Shown: piece after piece, positions 1 through 7,461 of the stretch | Position numbering within the stretch: the stretch's first letter is position 1 | How the letters are laid out: each line of letters opens with the position of its first letter | NCBI RefSeq assembly: GCF_900109225.1 | Contig: NZ_FNZK01000003.1 | Coordinates: 1 to 64,000, forward strand | DNA length: 64,000 bases | Source of the DNA: Propionispira arboris | GTDB lineage: Bacteria; Bacillota; Negativicutes; Selenomonadales; Selenomonadaceae | Reading direction: 5' to 3' | Notes under the pieces: generated by a model | Databases searched by the model: none | What the model was told of the DNA's origin: nothing | What the model saw: only the letters and a program-made list of their open reading frames with translations | Translations under genes and position numbers: made by a program

Positions 1-191
1 ATGCTGGTCGGGTTATACCTGATACGTCCAGCAAAGTGAGCTGGAACATTTTTCAGGTATTTCTCCAAGTCGATTTCCTCCATAAATCGGTCAAAAACCA
101 GCACGGGATCACAGATATTCAGATAATCTGAAATAAACAGTGGCAAAACTGCCTGTTTTGTTTTAAAATAATGTATGTTTGAATTTTTCAT
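1..191 (-). CDS. IS1182-like transposase, N-terminal part (runs off the left edge)
   Basis: This minus-strand reading frame is open from an ATG at 189-191 to the left edge and gives about 63 residues. The segment DPVLVFDRFMEEIDLEKY followed by AGRIRYNPTSM resembles the start of IS1182-family (DDE, DUF772-type) transposases, in which an acidic helix leads into a 'GRPxYxPxxmlK'-like motif. Only the N-terminal domain is inside the window, so the catalytic DDE residues and the state of the gene (intact or broken) cannot be judged. No convincing ribosome binding site precedes the ATG, which is common for transposases. A perfect 12-bp hairpin lies 25 bases upstream of the start and may insulate the element from outside transcription. 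The family call is by recognition and is moderately sure. Confidence 0.6.
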   Translation of the reverse strand, partial: MKNSNIHYFKTKQAVLPLFISDYLNICDPVLVFDRFMEEIDLEKYLKNVPAHFAGRIRYNPTS

Positions 192-214
192 GTGCTATGT
201 AAAATTTTAACACA

Positions 215-256
215 AAAAGAGGATCAGCGGCTCTTTCGAGCTAGTGATCCTCTTTT
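215..256. terminator. Perfect 12-bp hairpin, likely bidirectional terminator near IS end
   Basis: Bases 215-226 and 245-256 are exact reverse complements, rich in A on the left arm and T on the right, with an 18-base loop. T runs follow on both strands. It sits just upstream of the transposase start and could end readthrough into or out of the element. A smaller GGGGC/GCCCC repeat follows at 266-286. Confidence 0.6.
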
Positions 257-411
257 GTTTTTATAGGGGCATTATTTCACAGCCCCAATTTTTTATAAAA
301 TGATATTTTTATTGAAAATAAAAGAAAAACAAAGAATAAAGTTATATCATAAGAGTTGAAAGATACGTTGTTAGTTACATAACAGTAAAATTTAATTTAG
401 GAGATGTCAAT

Positions 412-627
412 ATGAAAAAAATATCTATGTTGCTCGTATTTATGTTTATGTTTGCTTTATCGGCAGCAACTGTAAGTGCTGCAGTACCGCCAAATGATGT
501 TCCACCGCAACCACCACAACAACAGGAAAATCAACCTGGAGATCATCATCAACCGCAAATGCATAAAGAACAGGACCATCAGCCAGGTCAACCACAGCCG
601 CAGGATGATGTTCCTCCACAGAATTAA
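412..627 (+). CDS. Small secreted Pro/Gln/His-rich protein
   Basis: This 71-residue protein has a clear signal peptide: MKK, a hydrophobic core to about residue 20, then a VSA-A cleavage site near residue 24. The mature part of roughly 47 residues is almost wholly low complexity: Pro, Gln, Asp and His, with repeated PQPQ, DHHQPQ and DHQPGQ units and no Cys. The start follows a good GGAG site (401-404), and a terminator begins 10 bases after the stop, so the gene is a monocistronic unit. I do not recognise a family. The His/Asp content could bind metal and the Pro/Gln tail could act as a flexible cell-surface peptide, but both are guesses. Confidence 0.6.
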   Translation: MKKISMLLVFMFMFALSAATVSAAVPPNDVPPQPPQQQENQPGDHHQPQMHKEQDHQPGQPQPQDDVPPQN

Positions 628-636
628 TGTAGTTAA

Positions 637-673
637 AAATAGACCACCATATAGTATGGATGGTCTATTTTTT
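637..673 (+). terminator. Intrinsic terminator after the small secreted protein
   Basis: Arms 637-646 and 661-670 are a 10-bp perfect stem, extended inward by CCAT/ATGG, and are followed by a T run. Confidence 0.8.
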
Positions 674-793
674 TCGTTAAATATGCAATAAAGCAGGTTC
701 ATTTGTTTTGTAAAATTTGTAAAATTGATTCTATGAAATACTGTTTTGTGGTATTGTATAATATAAATACATTTTATAAATAAGGTGAACTGA

Positions 794-1459
794 TTGAAGT
801 ATACAGGTCGATTGCTTGGTACCATAATAACGTTTTTGGTTATTCTTATGATTCGTATATATGCATATTTATATTTGGATTATTCCTGGATGAATTTACC
901 GATTCCAGGAATTATTGTTTTGGGAGTTGTTTATTGGAGTGGTAAAAAATATGATGAAGCTAAATTTTTTTCAGAAAAAGATGAATTAACAGGTCTGTAT
1001 AATCGGCGCTTTATCCAAAAATCAATGCCGATGATTTTACAAAATACAAAAAAGATTCATAACTGTTTGGGAATTGTTTTAATTGATTGCAATGACTTTA
1101 AAGTTATTAATGATACATATGGACATGCAAAAGGCGATTTGGTCTTGCAAAAAATAGCTGAAACATTTAACGTTCTGCTAGAAACCAATGATATTGCTGC
1201 AAGATGGGGTGGGGATGAGTTCTTGGTGATTTTGCATCGGGCTAAGTTTGATGCCCTCTATGTTTGGAAAGAAAAATTGGCAGAGCATATGAGTGATTTA
1301 TCCAGTCAGTTGGGATTTTCCATTACATTATCAGTGGGTGTTTCCTCGTATCCACAAGAAGGTAGTGAGTTCGAGTATCTAGTTTCTACTGCAGATAAGG
1401 ATATGTATGCCTATAAAGAAAGGCATAAAGGTAAGAAGGTTTACAACGGACAACGATAA
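794..1459 (+). CDS. Membrane-anchored GGDEF diguanylate cyclase
   Basis: This protein of 221 residues is predicted to make cyclic di-GMP from two GTP at the membrane. Residues 7-48 form two hydrophobic segments, and residues about 58-215 are the GGDEF domain, with LTGLYNRR (65-72), DFKVINDTYGHAKGD and an intact GGDEF signature at 139-143. The allosteric inhibition site (RxxD, just upstream of GGDEF) reads ETND here, so the Arg is missing and product inhibition through this site is unlikely. No PAS, GAF or large periplasmic sensor is present. The start is TTG at 794, chosen because AAGGTG lies six bases upstream. The gene ends in a bidirectional terminator shared with convergent thiT. Confidence 0.88.
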   Translation: MKYTGRLLGTIITFLVILMIRIYAYLYLDYSWMNLPIPGIIVLGVVYWSGKKYDEAKFFSEKDELTGLYNRRFIQKSMPMILQNTKKIHNCLGIVLIDCNDFKVINDTYGHAKGDLVLQKIAETFNVLLETNDIAARWGGDEFLVILHRAKFDALYVWKEKLAEHMSDLSSQLGFSITLSVGVSSYPQEGSEFEYLVSTADKDMYAYKERHKGKKVYNGQR

Positions 1460-1510
1460 TACATAAGGAATTTATATATTTGTTTTGTAAAGTTTAAATA
1501 TTTTGATATA

Positions 1511-1549
1511 AAAAAGAGTTGCTCTGTAACGCAGAGTCAACTCCTTTTT
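1511..1549. terminator. Bidirectional terminator between the diguanylate cyclase and thiT
   Basis: A GAGTTG-CTCTG arm pairs with CAGAG-(T)-CAACTC around a five-base loop. A-rich sequence on the left and T-rich on the right give a U-tract on both strands. It separates two convergent genes. Confidence 0.8.
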
Positions 1550-1554
1550 GAGTG

Positions 1555-2205
1555 CTATTTATATGAAAAATTGTTCTTTGCCGTATTATGCATCTGTAAT
1601 AGCAGCCTTTTAACGGGTAATACTTTTAAAATAAATAGACAAATGAGTAGTTCCGGCAAGAGATATGCCGCATTGAATAAAAGTGAATATAGATAGGGGG
1701 AGGTTCCTTCGGGTGCATATGAGGCGAAAAAAATGATGCCGGATATATAATGACAGATGAAACGACCGAAAATACCGATGCTGGCTCCAAGGAGAAAACG
1801 ATCTTTAAAATATCCAGCAAGACCTAATGCCATATAGGGAAGCGGATAGTCAAAAAGAACCTGAACAGGATGCATTACAAATGGGTCTTGCAGCAGATTG
1901 ATCATACCGTAAAGAAATCCGGCCAGATAACCAACACCGGGACCATAACGGAAAGCAATAAATAATAGAGGAATCATACCACCTAAGGTAATGCTGCCGC
2001 CTTGCGGCATATGATAAAGGCGGAATTGATGCAAAATAACAGTCAAAGCTAACATAAGTCCAACATGAACGAGCAAAGGAGTATTTAGTTTCGTTTTTTT
2101 ACTATAGATTAATGCTAAAATCAATAAAGCAGTACCGAGCAAAGCAAATAGACTGCTTGGATGTGCTGCTAATTCGGTCAGATTTTTCAGTGCGGTTTCT
2201 TGCAT
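1555..2205 (-). CDS. thiT: Energy-coupling factor thiamine transporter S component ThiT
   Basis: This is the substrate-binding membrane subunit (S component) of an ECF-type thiamine importer. It would use the shared EcfA/EcfT module, which is not in this window. The 216-residue protein has about six hydrophobic helices. It carries the ThiT/YuaJ signature RLYHMPQGGSITLGGMIP followed by FRYGPGVGYLAGFLYG. I chose the ATG at 2203-2205, fifteen codons inside the longest frame, because AGGAG (2215-2219) sits nine bases upstream. The longer form would begin inside thiN. The gene follows thiN by 35 bases in the same direction, so uptake and pyrophosphorylation of thiamine are probably co-transcribed. 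No TPP riboswitch is visible ahead of the pair. Confidence 0.9.
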   Translation of the reverse strand: MQETALKNLTELAAHPSSLFALLGTALLILALIYSKKTKLNTPLLVHVGLMLALTVILHQFRLYHMPQGGSITLGGMIPLLFIAFRYGPGVGYLAGFLYGMINLLQDPFVMHPVQVLFDYPLPYMALGLAGYFKDRFLLGASIGIFGRFICHYISGIIFFASYAPEGTSPYLYSLLFNAAYLLPELLICLFILKVLPVKRLLLQMHNTAKNNFSYK

Positions 2206-2240
2206 GGTAAACAACTCCTGTTTCAATAGTTTTGTAAAGC

Positions 2241-2954
2241 CTATTTCCAATATAGGTAAATACCAACCCAGCCGTCTTCAATGGTAACATGAAATTCATT
2301 ACTGGACGGTGTTAAGCTGTTACTGATGGCGTAGGGAAGGGTGTTTTTTAATAGAACATGATCCAGCGGCCAATGGACTCCATCGATGGAGAGACCTGTG
2401 CATTCACTTGACAACGGCAAAAGAGAAATGACTTCAGGTCGATTCAGGGTTTCTATGTGGACATTGTTTGAGCCTTTTAGCAAAATAAGAACTTCTTTTT
2501 CATCAGCCGCACAGGCACCATTTATACCAAAATCGGCGGCACCTTTTAAAGAAAATATATTACTGAAGGCATGGTCAAAGCGTCCGCCCCAGACACCAGT
2601 CAAAATAACACTGGCTTCACCATAAGCCTTACCAATTTTTTGTAATGTGAGTTGTAAATCGGTTAGATCTTTTTCTGGGGGATATTCGTCAACCGGGATT
2701 TGTAACGATTTGGCCCAGCTCCAGCCTTTTGTTGTAGCACTGTCACCATCGCCAACGACATGATGGGGCACTAGTTTAGCTTTCATACAAGCGTCTATTC
2801 CGTGATCCGCACACCATAAGGGAGCAGTGCCAACTGCTTTTTTTAACCAGATCGTATCTGGTGCTTTGCCACCGGCGACTAAAAAAACTTGTTTTTCGGG
2901 AAGTGGATTTTTAAAGGTACAGCGTAGCTGCGGTAGTATTAAAAGATGATTCAT
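2241..2954 (-). CDS. thiN: Thiamine pyrophosphokinase
   Basis: ThiN transfers pyrophosphate from ATP to thiamine, giving the cofactor thiamine diphosphate in one step. The 237-residue protein shows the expected motifs: AD at 49-50, GDGDS at 68-72, KDLTDLQLTL at 95-104 and GGRFDHAFSN at 123-132. The C-terminal half is the beta-sandwich that binds thiamine. The ATG at 2952-2954 follows a TAGGAG site. The gene is first of a two-gene unit with thiT, a pairing that makes sense as salvage of imported thiamine. In Bacillus thiN lies in the rpe-thiN region instead, so the partner here supports the function independently. Confidence 0.92.
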   Translation of the reverse strand: MNHLLILPQLRCTFKNPLPEKQVFLVAGGKAPDTIWLKKAVGTAPLWCADHGIDACMKAKLVPHHVVGDGDSATTKGWSWAKSLQIPVDEYPPEKDLTDLQLTLQKIGKAYGEASVILTGVWGGRFDHAFSNIFSLKGAADFGINGACAADEKEVLILLKGSNNVHIETLNRPEVISLLPLSSECTGLSIDGVHWPLDHVLLKNTLPYAISNSLTPSSNEFHVTIEDGWVGIYLYWK

Positions 2955-3168
2955 GCTGTAATCTCCTATAGTTTGTCAAATTTATGTTGCATAGTCTAAT
3001 TTAGGATACTACGACTAGGGGGGATTTGCAATTTTCCAAGGAAAAACAATGTAACAGGCTGTTTAGCAGGATTTTTCTGTTAGGTGTCTAATCTATTTAA
3101 TAACAGCTTAGGTATGCTCGTGTAGAAGATTTCCTGGTTTAGCTGTTTACAAGAAAGGTTGTGTTTTA

Positions 3169-3840
3169 ATGGTTACATTTTCTTATTTTGGGCATTCTTG
3201 TTTTACGCTTAGTGATGGTAAAACGACCTTGCTTTTTGATCCGTTTTTTACAAATAATCCGTTAGCCACGATAACGGCAGAGCAGGTAGAGTGTCAATAT
3301 ATATTGGTTTCTCATGCACATTTTGATCATCTTGGGGATGCGGTGGCTATCGCTAAACGTACAGGTGCAATGATTATTTCAACTGCCGAAGTTGCCCATC
3401 TATGTGCGGATCAGGGTTGCACCGTTCATGGCATGAATCTCGGTGGTTCATATCGTTTTGATTTTGGTAAAGTGAGAGTCACTTTAGCCTTGCATAGTTC
3501 TGGGATTGTCGGTGGAACAGCTTGTGGTTTTGTGCTTCATTTTGGAGATCAGGTTATTTATTTTGCTGGTGATACTGCATTGTTTGGTGATATGAAATTA
3601 ATTGGTCACAAAGAAAAAATTGATTATGCTTTATTGCCAATCGGTGATAACTTTACGATGGGTTTAGAAGATGCTGCTATGGCGGCACAGTGGCTTAATG
3701 CAAAACATGTCATACCAATCCATTATAATACGTGGCCGCCAATTGCGCAGGATCCGGAAAAATTCAAAGAATTGGCAGAAAGTACATCACGTGCTGAGGT
3801 GCACATTGTAAGTTCAGGAAATTCTTTGGAACTAAAATAA
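3169..3840 (+). CDS. MBL-fold metal-dependent hydrolase, UPF0173 family
   Basis: This 223-residue protein has a metallo-beta-lactamase fold and a single domain. Visible metal ligands are HAHFDH near residue 50, a His in LALHSSG, the Asp in FAGDT and the His in IPIHYNTWPPI. It matches the UPF0173 (YtkL-like) family, whose members are predicted Zn-dependent hydrolases of unknown physiological substrate. The start ATG follows GAAAGG. It stands as a separate unit divergent from thiN, 214 bases away, and is followed at 40 bases by the dioxygenase gene, with which it may be co-transcribed. No specific role can be assigned from context. Confidence 0.85.
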   Translation: MVTFSYFGHSCFTLSDGKTTLLFDPFFTNNPLATITAEQVECQYILVSHAHFDHLGDAVAIAKRTGAMIISTAEVAHLCADQGCTVHGMNLGGSYRFDFGKVRVTLALHSSGIVGGTACGFVLHFGDQVIYFAGDTALFGDMKLIGHKEKIDYALLPIGDNFTMGLEDAAMAAQWLNAKHVIPIHYNTWPPIAQDPEKFKELAESTSRAEVHIVSSGNSLELK

Positions 3841-3880
3841 TGTTTCGTACTTTTTCAATCGATAACAGGAGATGATTTTT

Positions 3881-4648
3881 ATGTCAAAAATGCCGGTTTT
3901 GTTTATTGGACACGGTTCACCAATGAATGCGATTGAAGATAATTCTTTTACTCATGAATGGGAAGAAATGGCGAAAAAAATACCAATTCCGAAAACGATT
4001 TTAGTTATTTCGGCACATTGGTATGTAAAAGGAACAAAAGTTCTAGAGGATGCAAACCCGAAAATGACATATGATATGTATGGTTTCCCAAAAAAATTAT
4101 ATCAAGTTATTTACAATGCTCCCGGGGCTGTGAAGACTGCTAAGTGCGTTCAAGAATTATTAGGGGATACAGTTCAAGTTGATAATAGTTGGGGATATGA
4201 TCATGGAAATTGGGCTGTTTTGCATAAAATGTATCCAAACTGTGATATTCCAGTTACGCAACTTAGCGTTGATCAGACTTTAAGTGCCGAGGGTCATTTT
4301 TTACTGGGGCAGAAATTAAAGCCACTTCGAGATGAAGGGGTTTTGATTCTAGCTAGTGGTGATGTTGTCCATAATTTGCAGCGAGCTGATTGGAATTCAA
4401 CTTCAGGTTATGATTGGGCTGAAACATTTGATCATCAAATTCGTGATGAGGTTCTTGCCGGGCGTTATGAAAATATTATTAATTATGAAGTATTTGGCAA
4501 GCCGGCACAGTGGTCCGTACCAACACCAGATCATTATTATCCATTGCTTTATATGATTGGAGCAGCGGATGCAGATGATAAAGTTAAGGTCTATAATGAT
4601 GCTTGTGTGATGGGTTCACTTTCCATGACAAGTTATCTGCTTGGCTAG
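3881..4648 (+). CDS. DODA-type extradiol aromatic ring-opening dioxygenase (YgiD-like)
   Basis: This 255-residue protein belongs to the class III extradiol dioxygenases (LigB fold, DOPA 4,5-dioxygenase type), which cleave catechol-like rings using a metal centre. The motifs are FIGHGSPMNAIED at the N-terminus, ISAHW, SWGYDHGNW and ASGDVVHN; the His residues are the usual metal and catalytic ligands. I chose the ATG at 3881 over one at 3872 because the GGAG site (3868-3871) would abut the earlier codon. In E. coli the relative YgiD acts on L-DOPA; the natural substrate in an anaerobe-like Firmicute is unknown, and oxygen need makes the role puzzling. A terminator follows directly. Confidence 0.85.
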   Translation: MSKMPVLFIGHGSPMNAIEDNSFTHEWEEMAKKIPIPKTILVISAHWYVKGTKVLEDANPKMTYDMYGFPKKLYQVIYNAPGAVKTAKCVQELLGDTVQVDNSWGYDHGNWAVLHKMYPNCDIPVTQLSVDQTLSAEGHFLLGQKLKPLRDEGVLILASGDVVHNLQRADWNSTSGYDWAETFDHQIRDEVLAGRYENIINYEVFGKPAQWSVPTPDHYYPLLYMIGAADADDKVKVYNDACVMGSLSMTSYLLG

Positions 4649-4664
4649 TAAAAATTTTGTTGTA

Positions 4665-4708
4665 AAAATGCCTCCGCTTTTATGCATAATGTGGAGGCGT
4701 TTTTTATT
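4665..4708. terminator. Terminator between the dioxygenase and the convergent HAD gene
   Basis: A TGCCTCC arm (from 4669) pairs with GGAGGCG (4693-4699), with A run before and T run after, so it can serve both converging genes. Confidence 0.8.
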
Positions 4709-4709
4709 T

Positions 4710-5480
4710 TTAGATCCAGCCAAAACGTTGACAGGCATATGTGATTCCACCATCTTCACAGCGTTTCGTGACAAAATCGGCTTTTTGTTTGAGGATTTCA
4801 ATAGCGTTGCCCATTGCGATGGAAAACCATTCGGGGCGGAACATTGAGAGATCATTGATTCCATCTCCAAAAACAACAACATCAGCAAGGTCGGCTTTTA
4901 GATATTCCATCATATTAAAAATCCCTTTTTCCTTATGGGTTGGTTCAATGAGCAGCATATTATTGTTGTAATGAATCTGCGGTAGACCAGTCAAACTGGG
5001 CAAAGAATTGAGCTTTTTTAGATTCGGATGATAGATATAGATTTTGTAAAACTGTTCAATCGAAGCTATTTCAATACTGGAATGTACGAGTGTATCCATA
5101 TTTGATTCTCCAGCTAATTCTTTAAATTTAACATATTTCGTATGACGAATGGTTTTATTTTCGGCAGTGTAGGCCCACGGTATTTGATGATGCTCAAGTT
5201 CGGCAATTAAATCAAGAATGGGTTGCTTTGGTAATGGGTGCATGTGGATAATTTTGTGATGCAAAGTTAGTGCATTTCCACCGTCGCTGACCATGTTTTG
5301 AATACCGAGAATTTTGCATTGCGGTATAGCGGAACATTGAAGTCGCCCTGTAGCTATGGCAACAAAATGCCCATTCTTTTGCAGCGTCTCAATCGTAGCG
5401 ATGGTTTCCGGCAGAATAATACCAGTAATCCCATAGGCGAGTGTTCCATCAATGTCAAAGAAAAAATATTTTTTACGCAA
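4710..5480 (-). CDS. Cof-type HAD-IIB family phosphatase
   Basis: This 256-residue protein is a haloacid dehalogenase-type phosphatase with a C2B cap. It likely dephosphorylates sugar phosphates or flavin-type phosphates in the cytosol. Motif I is FFDIDGTLA near residue 8, motif II is the Thr in AIATGR, motif III is a Lys in the THKEKG segment, and motif IV is VVFGDGINDLSMF. These match the Cof/YbiV/YkrA group. The start is TTG at 5478-5480, supported by AGGAG (5491-5495) ten bases upstream and no better ATG. Substrates of this family are broad and cannot be read from sequence. Confidence 0.87.
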   Translation of the reverse strand: MRKKYFFFDIDGTLAYGITGIILPETIATIETLQKNGHFVAIATGRLQCSAIPQCKILGIQNMVSDGGNALTLHHKIIHMHPLPKQPILDLIAELEHHQIPWAYTAENKTIRHTKYVKFKELAGESNMDTLVHSSIEIASIEQFYKIYIYHPNLKKLNSLPSLTGLPQIHYNNNMLLIEPTHKEKGIFNMMEYLKADLADVVVFGDGINDLSMFRPEWFSIAMGNAIEILKQKADFVTKRCEDGGITYACQRFGWI

Positions 5481-5619
5481 AAGAAACTCACTCCTGATAT
5501 GTAATGATTTATCGTATAGATTTTATTGTATCATTTTTTTAGATGAAGTGGTCAATAAATATATCTTTTTCTGATGCGCAGATTTGTATACAGAGGCAGT
5601 TTTTCTTTTTGGTATGAAA

Positions 5620-5628
5620 TGGTATAAT
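5620..5628 (+). promoter_or_regulatory. Extended -10 promoter candidate for miaA-hfq
   Basis: TGG followed by TATAAT lies 41 bases before miaA. The -35 region is only T-rich, as is usual with an extended -10 element. Confidence 0.5.
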
Positions 5629-5668
5629 AAGACATATGTTACTGGAAAGAAGTCATATGAGGTAAAAA

Positions 5669-6613
5669 ATGAAGAGCGAAAAATTGATTGCAATTATTGG
5701 CCCGACTGCTGTCGGTAAAACAGAACTTAGCCTTGAGCTGGCGAAAAAAATGTCTACGGAAATTATTTCGGGTGATTCGATGCTTGTCTATAAAGGTTTT
5801 GATGTTGGTACGGCAAAACCAACATTACTTGAACAAAAAAGTGTTCAGCATCATATGATTGATATTTTAAATCCTGAACAAGAGTTTAGCGTGACGCAGT
5901 TTAAGGCTTATGCACAGGAGCATATTCAAAAAATCAATAACAGGGGTAAGATTCCAATTTTAGCCGGAGGTACGGGTCTTTACGTAAAATCACTGGTTGA
6001 AGATTATTCTTTTAATAAAACACCAGGAGATGAAGTATATCGATGTGAGCTGGAAGCTTTGGCACAAAAGCAGGGTAAGGCCTACGTACACGAAATGCTG
6101 CGAGCCGTAGATCCAAAAACAGCGGAGCGGCTGCATATAAATGATTTTCGCCGCGTGATTCGTGCGTTAGAAGTTTATCATATGGGGGGGGAACTTATTT
6201 CACAGGATAAGGCGATGCTGGAGGATGGAAAACTTGCTTATAATGCTGTAGTCATTGGTCTGAATCGTGAACGGAGTCATTTATATGAACGGATTAATCA
6301 GCGTGTTGACTTGATGATGGAATCTGGTTTTGTTGAAGAAGTCCAATCACTCTTAAATGCTGGGATTTCAAGGAATTGCCAGGCGATGAAAGGAATTGGA
6401 TATTTGGATATTGTTGGGTATATAGATGGACTTATTTCATTGGATACCGCTATTGAAAATATAAAAAAAGCGACACGACATTTTGCGAAACGTCAGCTTA
6501 CCTGGTATCGTAAGATGCCATATATTCATTGGTATGATGTTGAAGAATATAGTCCTAAAGAACTATTAAAAATCGTTTTTAAAGATATTGCAGGAGAATT
6601 TTTACTCAAGTAG
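5669..6613 (+). CDS. miaA: tRNA dimethylallyltransferase MiaA
   Basis: MiaA adds a dimethylallyl group to N6 of A37 in tRNAs that read codons starting with U, which stabilises codon pairing. The 314-residue protein has the P-loop GPTAVGKT at 11-18, the DSMLVYKGFDVGTAKP motif at 36-51, ILAGGTGLYVK, and the C-terminal region RQLTWYRKMP that contacts tRNA. The length equals the family norm. It is followed after 61 bases by hfq, an arrangement also seen in Clostridia and Proteobacteria. The dimethylallyl donor comes from the isoprenoid pathway, of which dxs, ispA and ispH are also in this window. Confidence 0.96.
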   Translation: MKSEKLIAIIGPTAVGKTELSLELAKKMSTEIISGDSMLVYKGFDVGTAKPTLLEQKSVQHHMIDILNPEQEFSVTQFKAYAQEHIQKINNRGKIPILAGGTGLYVKSLVEDYSFNKTPGDEVYRCELEALAQKQGKAYVHEMLRAVDPKTAERLHINDFRRVIRALEVYHMGGELISQDKAMLEDGKLAYNAVVIGLNRERSHLYERINQRVDLMMESGFVEEVQSLLNAGISRNCQAMKGIGYLDIVGYIDGLISLDTAIENIKKATRHFAKRQLTWYRKMPYIHWYDVEEYSPKELLKIVFKDIAGEFLLK

Positions 6614-6674
6614 AATTAATATAAAGTAGTAAATTAAGTTTATAAAGTGTAACAAAGTGCAGGAGGTTTTCACT

Positions 6675-6926
6675 ATGCCAACGAAAGTGATCAATTTACA
6701 GGATAGTTTTTTAAATCAGGTTCGCAAGGAGAATGTATCCGTTACGATCCATCTGGTGAATGGTTTTCAGATTCGGGGTTATGTAAAAGGGTTTGATAAT
6801 TTTACGGTGATTATTGAAAATGAAGGTAAACAGCAAATGGTTTATAAACATGCAATTTCGACAATTACTCCGTTTAAGACCCTCAGTGGTAATTACGGTG
6901 TTGATAAAAAAGAAGAAACGAAATAA
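6675..6926 (+). CDS. hfq: RNA chaperone Hfq
   Basis: Hfq forms a hexameric Sm-like ring that binds small RNAs and A-rich or U-rich mRNA segments. The 83-residue protein opens with [13 protein letters not shown] (Gln9 of the proximal face), has the Sm1 segment with GFDNFTVI, and the Sm2 signature YKHAIST with the key Lys-His at 58-59. The C-terminal tail is short and charged. A GTG at 6657 would extend the frame, but AGGAGG at 6661-6666 lies inside that extension and eight bases before the ATG at 6675, which decides the start. The adjacent terminator makes it the last gene of the miaA unit. Confidence 0.95.
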   Translation: MPTKVINLQDSFLNQVRKENVSVTIHLVNGFQIRGYVKGFDNFTVIIENEGKQQMVYKHAISTITPFKTLSGNYGVDKKEETK

Positions 6927-6928
6927 AG

Positions 6929-6966
6929 AAATAAGCAAAACAGGGAACTGTTTTGCTTATTTTTTG
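6929..6966 (+). terminator. Intrinsic terminator after hfq
   Basis: A perfect 15-bp stem (6929-6943 with 6948-6962) has a four-base loop and ends in a run of T. Confidence 0.9.
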
Positions 6967-7003
6967 AATAGAAAAAGAACTAAGGTTCCAAAGTGGAGGG
7001 TTT

Positions 7004-7456
7004 ATGAGAAAACGTGGTTTTGAAATTGTTACAAAATATAAAGATAAGGCCATTACACTGCCAAAACGAAAAACTGGTTGCAGTGCTGGCTATGATATGG
7101 AAGCTGCCGAACGGATTGAACTTACGCCGCATAAGGTAACGATTATTCCTACTGGTCTTAAAGCTTACATGCAGCAAGACGAATATTTGGGAATTCATAT
7201 CCGGTCTGGATTTTCTATAAAACAGGCAGTGTCACTCATGAATAGCCAAGGGGTAATTGATGCAGATTATTATAATAATTTAGAAAATGAAGGTCATATC
7301 ATGATTGCAGTCATCAATCATAGTGATGAAGTGGTTCTTGTAACGAAGGGTATGCGTGTAGCCCAAGGAATTTTTTATCACTATTTAACGGTAGATGGAG
7401 ATTTTGCGGGCGATGGTGATGTACGTCAAGGTGGTATGGGCTCGACAGGAGTATGA
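7004..7456 (+). CDS. dut: dUTP diphosphatase
   Basis: dUTPase hydrolyses dUTP to dUMP and pyrophosphate, keeping uracil out of DNA and feeding dTMP synthesis. The 150-residue protein has the five trimeric dUTPase motifs: SAGYDMEA (I), RSGFSI (II), GVIDADYYNN with NEGHI (III), RVAQGIF (IV) and RQGGMGSTG (V). Motif III is the variant seen in Gram-positive and phage enzymes rather than the E. coli GVID-YRG form. The start ATG follows a GGAGG site. The stop codon lies six bases before the chosen rarA start, so the two are translationally close. Housekeeping neighbours argue against a prophage origin. Confidence 0.92.
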   Translation: MRKRGFEIVTKYKDKAITLPKRKTGCSAGYDMEAAERIELTPHKVTIIPTGLKAYMQQDEYLGIHIRSGFSIKQAVSLMNSQGVIDADYYNNLENEGHIMIAVINHSDEVVLVTKGMRVAQGIFYHYLTVDGDFAGDGDVRQGGMGSTGV

Positions 7457-7461
7457 GATCA

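Noticed and set aside
457-825. Minus-strand frame of 122 codons over the small secreted protein
   Set aside because: Its Trp/Leu-rich content is the antisense of Pro/Gln repeats; no ribosome site and it crosses a terminator.
2955-3168. TPP riboswitch ahead of thiN-thiT
   Set aside because: Read on the minus strand, the interval has no thi-box core elements; only a ribosome binding site is clear.
7004-7456. dut as a prophage remnant, because of its phage-like motif III
   Set aside because: Neighbours are hfq and rarA, no other phage gene is seen, and this motif type is common in Gram-positive chromosomal dUTPases.
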